From: an uncultured beta proteobacterium
Lineage (GTDB): Bacteria; Pseudomonadota; Gammaproteobacteria; Burkholderiales; Burkholderiaceae_C
NCBI GenBank assembly: GCA_903834645.1
Contig: CAILKA010000411.1
Location: forward strand, 1 to 19,398
Direction of reading: 5' to 3'
Length of the DNA: 19,398 bases
Shown: one piece after another, positions 1 to 9,600 of the stretch
Layout of the letters: every line of letters begins with the position of its first letter
Position numbering within the stretch: position 1 is the first letter of the stretch
Notes under the pieces: model-generated
What the model was told of the DNA's origin: nothing
The model's database searches: none
The model's input: the letters and a program-made list of their open reading frames with translations, nothing else
Translations under genes and position numbers: made by a program

Positions 1-414
1 AAGCTCGCCGCCAAGGTCAAGAGCGGCGACGCCTTCGATCTCAACGACTTCCTCACCCAGATCTCGCAGATGAAGAAGATGGGCGGCCTGGGCGGCCTGG
101 TGGACAAGCTGCCCTCGCAGCTGGCCGCACGCGCCCAGCAGGCTGATCTGGGCCGCGCCGAGCGCGACGTGCGCCGCATGGAGGGCATGATCTGCTCGAT
201 GACGCCGCTGGAGCGGCGCAAGCCCGATCTCATCAAGGCCTCGCGCAAGCGGCGCATCGCCGCGGGCTCCGGCGTCCAGGTGCAGGACGTCAACCGCATG
301 CTCGCGCAGTTCGAGCAGATGCAGGCGATGATGAAGAAGATGAAGGGCGGCGGGCTGATGAAGATGATGCGCCGCATGGGTGGAGTGCCCGGGATGCCCG
401 GCCTGCCACGCTGA
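1..414 (+). CDS. ffh: Signal recognition particle protein Ffh, C-terminal part (partial)
   Basis: This is the 3' end of the gene for the SRP GTPase, which binds 4.5S RNA and hydrophobic signal sequences on nascent chains and delivers ribosomes to FtsY at the membrane. The window begins inside the gene, so only 137 codons in frame 1 are visible. They cover the end of the NG domain and the M domain. The segment MTPLERRKPDLIKASRKRR, followed by IAAGSG, is the conserved RNA-binding region of the SRP54 M domain. The end is a Met-, Lys- and Gly-rich tail (KKMKGGGLMKMMRRMGG), typical of the methionine-bristle signal-binding groove and C-terminal tail. The stop is TGA at 412-414. The receptor gene ftsY lies only about 1.1 kb away on the other strand. 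Confidence 0.95.
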   Translation, partial: KLAAKVKSGDAFDLNDFLTQISQMKKMGGLGGLVDKLPSQLAARAQQADLGRAERDVRRMEGMICSMTPLERRKPDLIKASRKRRIAAGSGVQVQDVNRMLAQFEQMQAMMKKMKGGGLMKMMRRMGGVPGMPGLPR

Positions 415-423
415 GGCACTGGC

Positions 424-436
424 GCCCCTCAGGGGC
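424..436 (+). terminator. Short hairpin downstream of ffh, possible terminator
   Basis: GCCCC (424-428) and GGGGC (432-436) form a 5-bp GC stem with a TCA loop, ten bases after the ffh stop. No T-run follows, so this is at best a weak or factor-assisted terminator, or a 3'-end stabilising hairpin. Confidence 0.25.
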
Positions 437-504
437 AATGCGGCTCAAGTCGGGGCCCGGGCAAGCCGATAAACCGGCTGTCCCTGCGTCCATACCCTGC
501 CGCC

Positions 505-1476
505 ATGCCCCCTTTCGACTCGTTGCCATTGACCGCCGTTGCCGCTGCCGCCGCCGCGGTGGTTCTGTGCCTCGTGCTCGCGCTGCTTGCGTGGCGGCTG
601 CGCAAGCGCAGGCCCGCAGCGGGCCAGCCCAAGGCCAAGGCGCGGACCGACCGCCCGAACTCGCGCGAGGGTGTCGAGCTGCTGGCCCGCTACCACCCGA
701 GCGCAGTCAGGGTGCTGACCGCGTTCGAGCGCGAGGCCTTCGACCTCGTGCGAGCGGCCTTGCCCCAGCACATCGTGATGGCCCAGGTGCCGCTGATGCG
801 TTACCTCAAGGTCCAGGACAAGCGCACCGAGGACGACTGGCTGCGCGGCCTGTCGATGCTCAGCGCAGACATCCTCGTCTGCGACTCGAGCTCGCGCCCT
901 GTCATTGCCGTCGAGATCCTGCCACCCAACCCGGGCCCTCGGGCCCAGGAGCGGCACGAGCGCATGCGCCAGCTGCTCGAGGGCGTGGGCGTGCGCGTGC
1001 TGATCTGGCAGGAGGCGCGTCTGCCCGCAGCCGAGCAGGCACGCACCCAGTTGCAGACCGCGCTGGAGTCCGCAGGCTCGCCAGGGGCACGCCAGAAGAC
1101 CTCCCGGGGTGACGTGCCGCCAGTCGCGCGGCGCCGAGGCCCTGCCAGCGACGCCCAGCCCACGGCGGCCGCGATGCGCATCGAGCCCGAGCTCGGTCCG
1201 GTTGATCAGCCCGCGCGCGGGGCCAGTGCAGCGCGCACCGCCGCACCCAGCGCGGCCCCGTTGCGCGGCACGGCCGCACCGCCAGCCGGTCCCACGGCGG
1301 CACGGCCGGCTGCGCCCAGCGGATTTGCGCCCCTCATTCCGGTGCCCGAAATCGCCGAGCTGCTGGCCGAGGGCGACGAGATTGCGGCCAGGCACTCGTC
1401 GTTCGACCCGGTATCGCTCACCTTCTTCGACGAGTTCGAGGCGCGCCCGCAGAGCCCGTCCGCCGGCGCGCACTGA
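505..1476 (+). CDS. Membrane-anchored DUF2726 domain protein
   Basis: A 323-residue protein of unknown function. Residues 10-30 form one hydrophobic segment followed by RLRKRR, which predicts an N-terminal anchor with the rest in the cytoplasm (positive-inside rule). Residues about 71-185 match what I know of DUF2726: a helix with LTAFEREAFDLV, then QVPLMRYL, then a strand-rich section with ADILVCD and VIAVEI, then VRVLIWQ. The fold has been compared with restriction-endonuclease-like domains, but I see no clear catalytic set. Residues about 195-290 are Ala/Pro/Arg low complexity. A more ordered tail (FAPLIPVPEIAELLAEGDEI) precedes the C-terminus. It lies between ffh and ftsY, 90 bp after the ffh stop and convergent with ftsY (27 bp between stops). 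No Shine-Dalgarno is visible; a TACCCT hexamer sits only 6 bases before the ATG. A role in targeting is suggested only by position. Confidence 0.8.
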   Translation: MPPFDSLPLTAVAAAAAAVVLCLVLALLAWRLRKRRPAAGQPKAKARTDRPNSREGVELLARYHPSAVRVLTAFEREAFDLVRAALPQHIVMAQVPLMRYLKVQDKRTEDDWLRGLSMLSADILVCDSSSRPVIAVEILPPNPGPRAQERHERMRQLLEGVGVRVLIWQEARLPAAEQARTQLQTALESAGSPGARQKTSRGDVPPVARRRGPASDAQPTAAAMRIEPELGPVDQPARGASAARTAAPSAAPLRGTAAPPAGPTAARPAAPSGFAPLIPVPEIAELLAEGDEIAARHSSFDPVSLTFFDEFEARPQSPSAGAH

Positions 1477-1503
1477 GCCGGCTGGCACGCGAGCGCGGCG
1501 CGT

Positions 1504-2565
1504 TCAAGACAGCAGCGCCTGCGCGAACTCGCGGGCATCGAAGGGCTGCAGATCCTGCAGGCCTTCGCCGATGCCGATGAAGTACACCGCGATCGGGCGT
1601 CGCTCCTGAGCGGCCCAGCGCGCAATCGCGGCGAGCACACCGCCCTTGGCCGTGCCGTCGAGCTTCGTGACGACGAGGCCGGTGAGCGGCACCGCAGCAT
1701 CGAAGGCCTGCACCTGCGCCAGGGCGTTCTGCCCGGTGTTGCCGTCCACCACGAGCAGCACCTCGTGCGGCGCGCCCGGCTGGGCCTTGCCGATCGTGCG
1801 GTGGATCTTGCGCAACTCCTCCATCAGGTGCGCCTGCGTCGGCAGCCGCCCGGCGGTGTCGGCGATCACCACGTCGCAGCCCCGGGCCCGACCGGCGCAA
1901 ACGGCGTCGAAGCTCACCGCGGCCGGATCTCCGCCTTGCTGGCTCACGATGTCCACCCGGTTGCGCTCTCCCCACACCGCGAGCTGCTCGCGCGCGGCGG
2001 CGCGAAACGTGTCGGCCGCCGCCAGCAGCACCTTGCAGCCGCCTTCGGCAAAGTGGTGCGTCAGCTTGCCGATGCTCGTCGTCTTGCCCGCGCCGTTGAC
2101 GCCCACCACCATCAGCACGGTGGGCGCACCAGCCCCGACCTCCAGCGGCCGCTGCAGCGGCGCCAGGAGTTCAGCCAGCACATCGAGCAGCAAGGCCTTC
2201 ACGGCCGCCGGGTCGCTGGCACCGGCCTGGCGCACGCGACGGCGCAGCTCACCCAGCACATGCGCGGTGGCCTGCACGCCCGCATCGGCCATCAGCAGCG
2301 CGGCCTCCAGTTCGTCGTAGAGCGATTCGTCGACCCGGGAGCCCGAAAAGACACTGGCGAGCCCGGCGCCCGTGCGCCGAAGGCTCGCCTTGAGTCGATC
2401 CATCCAGCCCGCACGCGTGCCCTCGCCGGCCGGGGCAGCGGCCGAAGCAACGGAGACGGCAACGGGAGCGGGCGAGGGAGCAGCCACCGTCTCGGGAACG
2501 GCAACGTCCGGAGCACCCGGGGTGGCGGCAGGGGCAGGCTTGGCGCGCTTGAAGAAGCTGAACAT
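1504..2565 (-). CDS. ftsY: Signal recognition particle receptor FtsY
   Basis: A 353-residue SRP-family GTPase. It docks Ffh-ribosome complexes at the inner membrane, and reciprocal GTP hydrolysis releases the nascent chain to SecYEG. The N-terminal A region (residues about 8-50) is short and Ala/Pro-rich rather than long and acidic as in E. coli, consistent with shorter FtsY proteins in many betaproteobacteria. The helical N domain spans about 55-140 and the G domain 148-353. Visible motifs are the P-loop GVNGAGKT (155-162), insertion-box sequence DTFRAAAREQL (185-195), DTAGR (236-240), TKLD (300-303) and the C-terminal GIGEGLQDLQPFD, typical of FtsY. The ATG at 2565 gives MFSFFKR, a common amphipathic start. 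No clear ribosome binding site precedes it. It is transcribed divergently from tRNA-Met across 66 bp. Confidence 0.97.
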   Translation of the reverse strand: MFSFFKRAKPAPAATPGAPDVAVPETVAAPSPAPVAVSVASAAAPAGEGTRAGWMDRLKASLRRTGAGLASVFSGSRVDESLYDELEAALLMADAGVQATAHVLGELRRRVRQAGASDPAAVKALLLDVLAELLAPLQRPLEVGAGAPTVLMVVGVNGAGKTTSIGKLTHHFAEGGCKVLLAAADTFRAAAREQLAVWGERNRVDIVSQQGGDPAAVSFDAVCAGRARGCDVVIADTAGRLPTQAHLMEELRKIHRTIGKAQPGAPHEVLLVVDGNTGQNALAQVQAFDAAVPLTGLVVTKLDGTAKGGVLAAIARWAAQERRPIAVYFIGIGEGLQDLQPFDAREFAQALLS

Positions 2566-2610
2566 GCGGGGGAGGTGAGGAAGCCGGCGGGCTCGCGCGC
2601 GCAGCGCTTG

Positions 2611-2620
2611 CCGCTATAAT
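2611..2620 (+). promoter_or_regulatory. -10 element for tRNA-Met
   Basis: CCGCTATAAT ends in a perfect sigma-70 -10 box (TATAAT, 2615-2620), 11 bases before the tRNA 5' end, the expected distance for a transcript starting just ahead of the mature end. No good -35 hexamer is visible 16-18 bp upstream. Related decamers occur before the adhesin and before the miaB operon. Confidence 0.7.
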
Positions 2621-2631
2621 GCGCAGTTCGT

Positions 2632-2708
<77 letters not shown>

Positions 2709-2734
2709 TCCTCCTTGACCCCGGGGCAGGAGGA
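2709..2734. terminator. Hairpin between tRNA-Met and the TPR gene
   Basis: TCCTCCT (2709-2715) pairs perfectly with AGGAGGA (2728-2734). The 12-base loop contains the palindrome CCCCGGGG (2719-2726). It starts directly after the tRNA CCA and lies between two convergent genes, where a bidirectional terminator would be expected. It lacks a T-run on the plus strand, so termination could be partial or need another factor. Confidence 0.45.
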
Positions 2735-2758
2735 GAAGAGCTGAATCCTGCAGCACCC

Positions 2759-3289
2759 TCACCTGCCACCCGCTGCCCGGTACCGCCCGATCGCCTCTCG
2801 CAGGTCCTTGAGTTCCGGGCAACCGAAGCGGCACGCCTGCTCCAGGCGGGTTTGCATCGTGAGCGCACCCGCGAGGTCCTTCTTCATCAGGAACAGCTCG
2901 CCGTAGTATTCGAGGGCTCCGCGATGACGCGGCTCGATCTCGAGCGCGCGCACGTAGTGCCTCTCGGCCGCGACGAGATCGGGCGGGACCCGGCTGCGCA
3001 GCGCAAAGCCCATCAGATTGTGCCACTCGGCGTTGCCCACGGCGTTGGCCGGCTGCAGGGCCGCCAGCGCGGCGTCGAAGCGCCGGTCCGTGATCTCCTT
3101 GCGCGCCTGCTGGAGCCAGGTTGGCTCATCCGGCGCCGGATCGCTCGCGGCGGCCAGGGCACCCGCGGCGCAGGCGAGGAGCCCGGCGGCCACAACGGCT
3201 GCGCCCCGCAGGCGAAGCAGGCTCGCAGGCCCTGAACGGATGCGTGGGGAGGCAGGCCCGCAGGACTTGGCGGCTTGAGCAGTGGGCAT
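2759..3289 (-). CDS. Exported tetratricopeptide-repeat protein
   Basis: A 176-residue protein read from an ATG at 3289. An upstream in-frame extension exists but lacks signal-peptide character. Residues 16-48 form a basic then hydrophobic export signal (RLRGAAVVAAGLLAC, then AAGALAAA). Cys40 follows LLA, a poor lipobox, so either a periplasmic protein or a lipoprotein is possible. Residues about 57-140 hold TPR-like helices: an aromatic/Ala pattern, HYVRALEIEPRHRGALEYYG, then ELFLMKKDLAGA. A conserved C-terminal segment with two cysteines (CRFGCPELKDLREAI) completes it. I recognise this family as short betaproteobacterial periplasmic TPR proteins of unknown function. The Cys pair could form a disulfide or bind a metal; that is inference. 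It converges with tRNA-Met. Confidence 0.75.
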   Translation of the reverse strand: MPTAQAAKSCGPASPRIRSGPASLLRLRGAAVVAAGLLACAAGALAAASDPAPDEPTWLQQARKEITDRRFDAALAALQPANAVGNAEWHNLMGFALRSRVPPDLVAAERHYVRALEIEPRHRGALEYYGELFLMKKDLAGALTMQTRLEQACRFGCPELKDLREAIGRYRAAGGR

Positions 3290-3660
3290 GGCGGTGCGGG
3301 CAGGTGCGCCCCGGGTGGATCGGTGGCCCGAACGATACCGCGACCAGCGGCCGGCGTCAGGGAAACCGGGGGCATCGAGGACACCCGCAGCGACCGCGCT
3401 CCAGGCCCTGCGTGCGCACACCCGGCCCGGCGGGCGCTCGGTGCGGGCACGCGTATCAAAACGTGAGGCACCCCGCTACACTGCCGCCCGCGGCTTGCGC
3501 CCGACACTCACTCGAGACCCTGAGAACTCCTCATGCCTGCCTCTGCCGACCGGACCCGATCACCCTTGGAGCTTCGGTGGCCCGCTGAATCCGGCCTCGG
3601 CCTTTCCACGCATGCGCGGGCTGCCTGGATGAGTCGCTCCTCCGTGCAGAGCCTGGTGGC
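3290..3660. other. 371-bp intergenic region between the TPR gene and the adhesin gene
   Basis: No convincing protein gene fills this stretch. It separates two divergent genes, so it should hold both promoters. On the plus strand there is a -10-like CCGCTACACT (3473-3482) and a 43-codon reading frame at 3533-3664. On the minus strand I see no clear promoter for the TPR gene. The long open frames here are Arg/Pro/Gly-rich and look like products of high GC. Confidence 0.6.
3473..3482 (+). promoter_or_regulatory. Candidate promoter -10 element of the adhesin gene
   Basis: CCGCTACACT contains TACACT (3477-3482), four of six matches to TATAAT. The same decamer occurs at 12009-12018, and a close relative precedes tRNA-Met. 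Transcription would start near 3489, leaving a leader of about 170 bases before the GTG of the adhesin. The region 16-18 bp upstream (TATCAA, 3454-3459) is a poor -35 match. Confidence 0.4.
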
Positions 3661-3664
3661 GTGA
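3533..3664 (+). CDS. Possible 43-residue leader peptide overlapping the adhesin start
   Basis: ATG at 3533 opens a 43-codon frame ending in TGA at 3662-3664. Its stop overlaps the adhesin GTG start in the 4-base arrangement GTGA (3661-3664), which is typical of translational coupling. The product (starting MPASADRTRSPLELRWP, ending SRSSVQSLVA) has no domain I recognise. No strong ribosome binding site precedes the ATG. It could be a leader peptide that couples translation into the adhesin, a remnant, or chance in GC-rich DNA. Confidence 0.25.
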   Translation: MPASADRTRSPLELRWPAESGLGLSTHARAAWMSRSSVQSLVA

Positions 3665-6600
3665 GCGACGCAGGCCAGCCGGCGGGCAACCCGCCCCCCC
3701 CTGCCCCGGTTACCCCGCTTGCCCCGCCTGCGGCCGTGCTGCGGCCCGTGGGCCCGCGCAAGGTCCTCGAGATCGCGCTCGTGCCGGCACTCGACGGCAT
3801 TCCGGTACGCGTGGAGGCCTACCCCGGCGAGCGCTACGAGCTCAAGGACCCGCGTACGGGCAAGGCCCCCAAGCGGCTGCGCGTGTGGCGCGTGGCCAAC
3901 GACCTGTGGATTGCCCTGGACACCCAGGCCGCCGTCGACGCGAGCGTGGCGCGACCCGACCTGGTCATTGGCCACTACTTCGATCCCACCTTCGTCGCCA
4001 GCCCTGCTGACAGCCTCGTGGGCCTGGACGACAACGCGCTGCTGCGCATCTACATGGTCAGCGCCGAGGGCCTGCAGCCCGGCGCGGCGCACCGCGAGTT
4101 GTCCACGCTGGCCTCGGTCACCACGCAGATCATCGAGTTCCCGCGCCTGGAGGTGCAGCCCGCCGCTGCGGGGATGCCCATGATCGTGCCCGGGCTGCTG
4201 GCCGGTGTGCTCGCAGGAGCCGCTGCCGGTGGGGGGGGTGGCGGCGGCGGTGGCGCAGCCCCACCGCCCGTCGTGGACACGCTCAAGCCCGGCTCGCCCT
4301 CGCTCGCCGCGCCCGAAGCCGCTGGAGGCCTCAACAAGCAGGAGGCGGCCGACGGCACCACGCTCGTGGTGGGCCTGCCGACCAATGCGGTCACGGGCGA
4401 TGTCCTCACCACCGTGCTCACGCGGCCCGACGGCACCACTCTCACGCTGACCGCGACCGTTTCAGCCACGGATCTGGCGGCCGGCCAGATCCTGGTGCCC
4501 GTGGGCGCAGCCACGCTCACCGCCGCCGACGGGCGCTGGGCCGTGCGCGCGTGGCTGTCGCGGGGGACGGTGCAGGGTGATGCGGGCAACCTCGAGTTCG
4601 TGCTCGACGCCACTGCGCCGGGGGCGGCGCAGCTGGCACTGCCCGAGGCGCCGGGCCGCATCACGGCTGCGGAAGCACAGGACGGCACCACGCTTGTCGT
4701 CACGCTGCCCGCAGGCAGCGCCGCGAGCGACCGCCTCGAAGCGAGCTTCACCAGCCCCTCGGGCGCCGTGGTCACCCGTTCCGTCGTGCTCCAGGAGACC
4801 GACGTCACGGCGGGCAGGCTGACCGTCTCGCTGAGCGCAGCCGAGCTCCGCACGGGCGCAACCGGCCCAGGTTTTGCAGACGGAGCCTGGACGGTCAGGG
4901 TCACCCTGTCCGACGCTGCAGGCAATGCCGGCACGGCGGTGCAGGCTTCCTTCGAGCTCGAGACCCGGCTCGTGCTGCAGGGCACCGTCGTGGCAGGGCC
5001 CGTGACCGGCGGCCTCACCGTCGAAGTGTTCGGCGATCAGGGCCAGTCGCTTGGCACGGCGGCGGTCGGCAACGGTGGCACGTGGCGCCTGGAGCTTTCG
5101 GGCCTGGGCAGCTACCGCGGGCCGGTGCTGGTGAAGGTCACCGATGCCAACGGCACGGCGCCCAACTATCTGGACGAGGTCAGTGCCGCGCCCAGATCGC
5201 TGGACACCACGCTGCGCGCCGTGGGTGTGGCGGCGGAGTCGAATCCGCGCTTCGAGGTGCAGGCCTCGGGCGTGGCGGTGCTCGACCTTCACGTGAACCC
5301 GCTCACGGAGCTGGCCACCCGGCTGCTCGTGGGCGCGGGCGATCGCCCACCTTCGGATCCGGCGGCCATCGCGGCTGCAAACCGTGCAGTCGGCGAGGCC
5401 TTCGGACTGCGTGGCGTCGACGTGTCAGCCGGCGCCGTGCCGACGAACGCACCGGGTTTCAACGCTCTCGACGGCCTGTCGGGCGCCGAGCGTGTTGGCC
5501 TGGTTCTGGCCAAGCTCTCGGGCGCGGAGCGTCTCGATGGGGCCAGCCTCGCCAGCTCGCTCGCCCTGCTCGAAAAGGGGCTGGTGAGCCAGAGCGGAGC
5601 CCTCGCGCTCACCCCGGCCACCGCAGCCTGGATCGACCAGGGCCGCCAGCAGGCCCTGGCCGCGCTGAAGGCGGCTCCATCCAGCGCCGAGCAGACCTTC
5701 CTCGCCGACTCGGCGCTGAACCGGCAGCTCCTGGGTGATGTCGTCATCACGCGCCAGGAGATCGCGAGCGACGGGCGGCTGATCGTCTTCGGCACGGCAC
5801 TGCCCGGCAGCCGCGTGGCCGTCGCGTTCGCCGACGGCTCGACCCAGTCGGCCACGGTCGGGCTCGATGGCGCCTTCGTGCTCACCTCCGCGCGCGCGCA
5901 GGCCTCGCTGGTCTCTCCCCTTGCCGTGTCGGGGCAGGACGCGCTGGACCAGCCGGTGCGCCACACCGTGCCCGGCGCGCCGACGATCGAGCCCGGCAAC
6001 GGCCGCATCGTGTCGGGCACCGGCACCCCGGGCAGCGAGGTGGAGGTCTACGACGCATCGGGACAAACGCTGGGCAAGGCAGCCGTGGACTCCTTCGGGA
6101 ACTGGTCGATTGCGCTGCAGTCGCCCGTGGCTGCCGACGCCACGCTGCGGGCCGTCTCACGCGACGGCAGCGGCAACGTCTCGCCTGCCAGCACCGCCCG
6201 AGTCGTGGCGGGGCAACCCGGGCTGCAGATTCCGGAGGCGGCTGACGGGTACGTCAACCTGGCCGAGCGCGACGACGGTGGCGTGGGCCTGGTGATCGCG
6301 GTGCCCGCCAACGTGCCTGCGGGCTCCCGCCTGGAGACCCTCCTGACCCGACCGGACGGCACGACGCTCTCGATCCCGGTGACGCTGACCGCCGCCGACA
6401 TCGCGGCGGGTTCGCTCGCACGTGCGCTTCCCGCCTCCGCCCTCGGCCCAGACGGGCGCTACCAGGTCGGCGTCTGGATCACGACTGCCGCAGGCCTCGT
6501 CTCGCCGGCCACCACACGGGAGTTCGTGCTCGACACGCTGGCGCCCGCCGCCCCGACGCTGGAGGTGGTGGGTGAGCGCCTCGTGGCCGGGCAATCCGAG

Positions 6601-9600
6601 CCCGGGAGTTCGATCCGGCTGCTCGGGGCCTCCGGAAACACGCTGGGAACCGCAGGCCCGACCGGTGCCGACGGCAGCTGGGTCGTGCGGCTGGACGCCG
6701 CCCTGGCAGACGCCACGCCGGTGCGGGCAGTGGCCACCGATGCAGCCGGCAACTCGAGTGCAGCGGCGTCTGGCCAGGTGCTCGCTTCGGCCGTGCGGAT
6801 ACAGGGCACGCTCGATGACGCCGCCCCGGGCCTGGGCTGGCTCGGTGACGGCAGCCTGTCCAACGACGCGAGCCCACTGCTCACCGGCGACACCGGCCGC
6901 ACGCTGCTGGCCGGCCAGGTGCTGGCCGTCTACCGCAGGCAGCCCGGCGGTGACTGGGTACGCCTGGGCGAGGGCATCGTCAACGGCACGGGCTGGACCT
7001 TCCAGGACGGCGCGGGCGCAGCGGGTTCGGCCACTGCACGGCTGGCCGACGGGCGCTATGCCTACATGGCCCGCATCGAGGCGGGCACCACCGCCGTGGC
7101 CGGGATCGCGCCCAGCGCACCGTTCGACATCCAGGTCCTCACGGCGGCGTTGGGCGCGCCGCAGGTCACGATCCCCGAGGCCCAGGGCGAGGACACGCGC
7201 ATCAGCGCGGCCGAACGCGCCAGCCAGGGCGGCGTGCCGGTGCTGGTGAACCTGCCGGCCGGCACACGGCCTGGCGACGAGCTGCTGCTGTCGCTCACGC
7301 TGCCCGACGGCACCGTGCGCAGGATTGCCCTGCCGCTGAACGAGACCGCAGCGCTGGCCGGCAGCCTCACGGTGCTGATGCCGCGCGACATGCTCGACCT
7401 GGACGGCGACCACCTGCTGCGCACGACTGTCACCTCGGCCGTGACCGGGCTCGGCAGCGCACCGGCCACGAGCCGCTTCACGCTCGACACCACCGTGCCC
7501 GCGGCCCCCAGCGGCGGCCTGGACGCCTCCAGCGACACCGGCGTGCCAGGAGACGGTGTGACGCGCGACGCGACGCCTGGGCTGGCTGGGCAGGCCGAGC
7601 CGCTCGGCACGGTCAGGCTGTCGCTGGTGCGTGGCGCAGAGACGCTCAACTTCACCGTGCAGGCCGCAGCCGACGGGAGCTGGGCGGTGGACACCGGCAC
7701 GCTGCGCCCGGATGGCGGCTCGGCCGTGATGCCGGCGCTGGCCGACGGGAGCTACACGCTGAGCGTGCAGTCGCGCGACGCAGCGGGCAACGACAGCACC
7801 AGCACCCCCATCGCGGTGCGCGTGGACACCACCGTGGCCCCACCGGTGATCGCCCCCACCAACGGCTTCCAGTCTGTGGCCGGCAGCGGCGAGCCCGGCG
7901 CACTGGTCACCCTCACCCAGGGCGCCAACGTGCTGGGCACCGCGCGCGTGGCCGCCGACGGCACCTGGCGCGTGGCGCTGCTGGCGCCACTGGCCGATGC
8001 CACGGTGCTCTCGGCCACGCAGACGGACGTGGCAGGCAACGTCAGCACACCCGACACCGAGCCCGTCAACGCGGCCGTGCCCTTCATCCTGCCCAGCAAC
8101 GGCCGCATCCTGAGCGGCACCGGACGCGCGGGCGACACGCTGGTGCTCAGCGCCGGCGGCACGACGCTGGGCAGCGTGCTCATCGATGCCGAGGGCAAGT
8201 GGAGCTTCACGCCCGCTGCCGCGCTGGCCAACGGCACGGTCGTCACCGCGGTGGACCAGCAAAACGGCCTGTCCGATGCGGAGACGGTGGACGCGCAGCC
8301 GCCAGCGGCGCCCACCGCGCAGCTCGACCCGGCCAGCGACAGCGGCGTCGCAGGCGATGGCCGCACGCGCGAGACGCTGCCCGTGGTGCGCGGCAGCGGC
8401 GCCAGCCCGGGCGACACCATCACGGTGCGCATGCCCGCCACCGGCGAGGTGCTCACCGCCCAGGTCGCCGCCAGCGGCAGCTGGAGCGTCAAGCCCGCTC
8501 AGGCGCTGCCCCACGGCAGCAGCGACCCCGTGCGCATCAGCGCCGCCGATGCAGCCGGCAACAGCAGCCCCGAGACGCTGCTGGCGCTGGTCATCGACAC
8601 CCAGGCCGCCGCGCCCACGGTGGGCCTGGAGCCCGGCAGCGACTCCGGCGCCGTGGGCGACGGGCTCACGCAAGACACCACCCCCGCCTTCAAGGGCACG
8701 GCCGAGCCCGGCAGCACCGTGCGCCTGGTGCTGGCGCTGGACGCCCAGCGCAGCGCCACCTACACGGTGGTGGCCGACCCCACCAGCGGGGCGTGGAGCC
8801 TGGACACCGCCACCGCGCGCCCGGACGGGCGCACGCTGCCCATCGAGCCGCTGGCCGACGGGCCCCACGCCGTGAGCGTGACGCTCACCGATGCGGCGGG
8901 CAACGCCAGCGCGGCCGCCTCGCTGGCGCTGGTGGTGGATGCCACGGCGGGCGCGCCGGTGATTGCCGCCACCAACGGCTTCGGCTCCGTCAGCGGCAGC
9001 GGCGAGGCCGGCGCCGTGCTCACGCTGCGCAGCCCCGCCGGCGTGCTGGGCACGACGCTGGTGGGCGCCGACGGCTCCTGGCGCATCGCGCTGACCACCC
9101 CGGTGCCCGACGGCACCGTGCTCAGCGCCACGCAACTCGACGCCGCGGGCAACACCAGCGCGCCCGACACCGAGACCGTCAACGCCAACGTGCCCTTCAT
9201 CCGCCCCACCAACGGGCGCGTGATCTCCGGCACCGCACGCCCGGGCAACACCGTGGCGCTCACCACCGGCAGCGGCACCGCACTGGGCTCGGTCGTGGTG
9301 GGCGCCGACGGCGCCTGGAGCTTCACGCCCTCCACCGCCTTGGCGCACGCCACGCCGGTGACGGCCACCAACCAGCAAAGCGGCCTGTCCTCCAGCGAGA
9401 CGGTGGACGCCCAGCCCCCCGCCGCACCGGCCGCGCGGCTGGATCCAGCCAGCGACTCCGGCACCCCGGGCGACGGGCGCACCAACGTCACCACCCCCGT
9501 CATCAGCGGCACCGGCGCCACCCCGGGCGACACCCTCACCGTGCGCATGCCCGCCACCGGCGAGGTGCTCACCACCCAGGTCGCCCCCGGCGGCGCCTGG

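Noticed and set aside
3282..3632. Plus-strand frame of 116 codons in the region before the adhesin
   Set aside because: Arg/Pro/Ala-rich composition, no domain, no ribosome binding site, and it overlaps the start of the TPR gene on the other strand.
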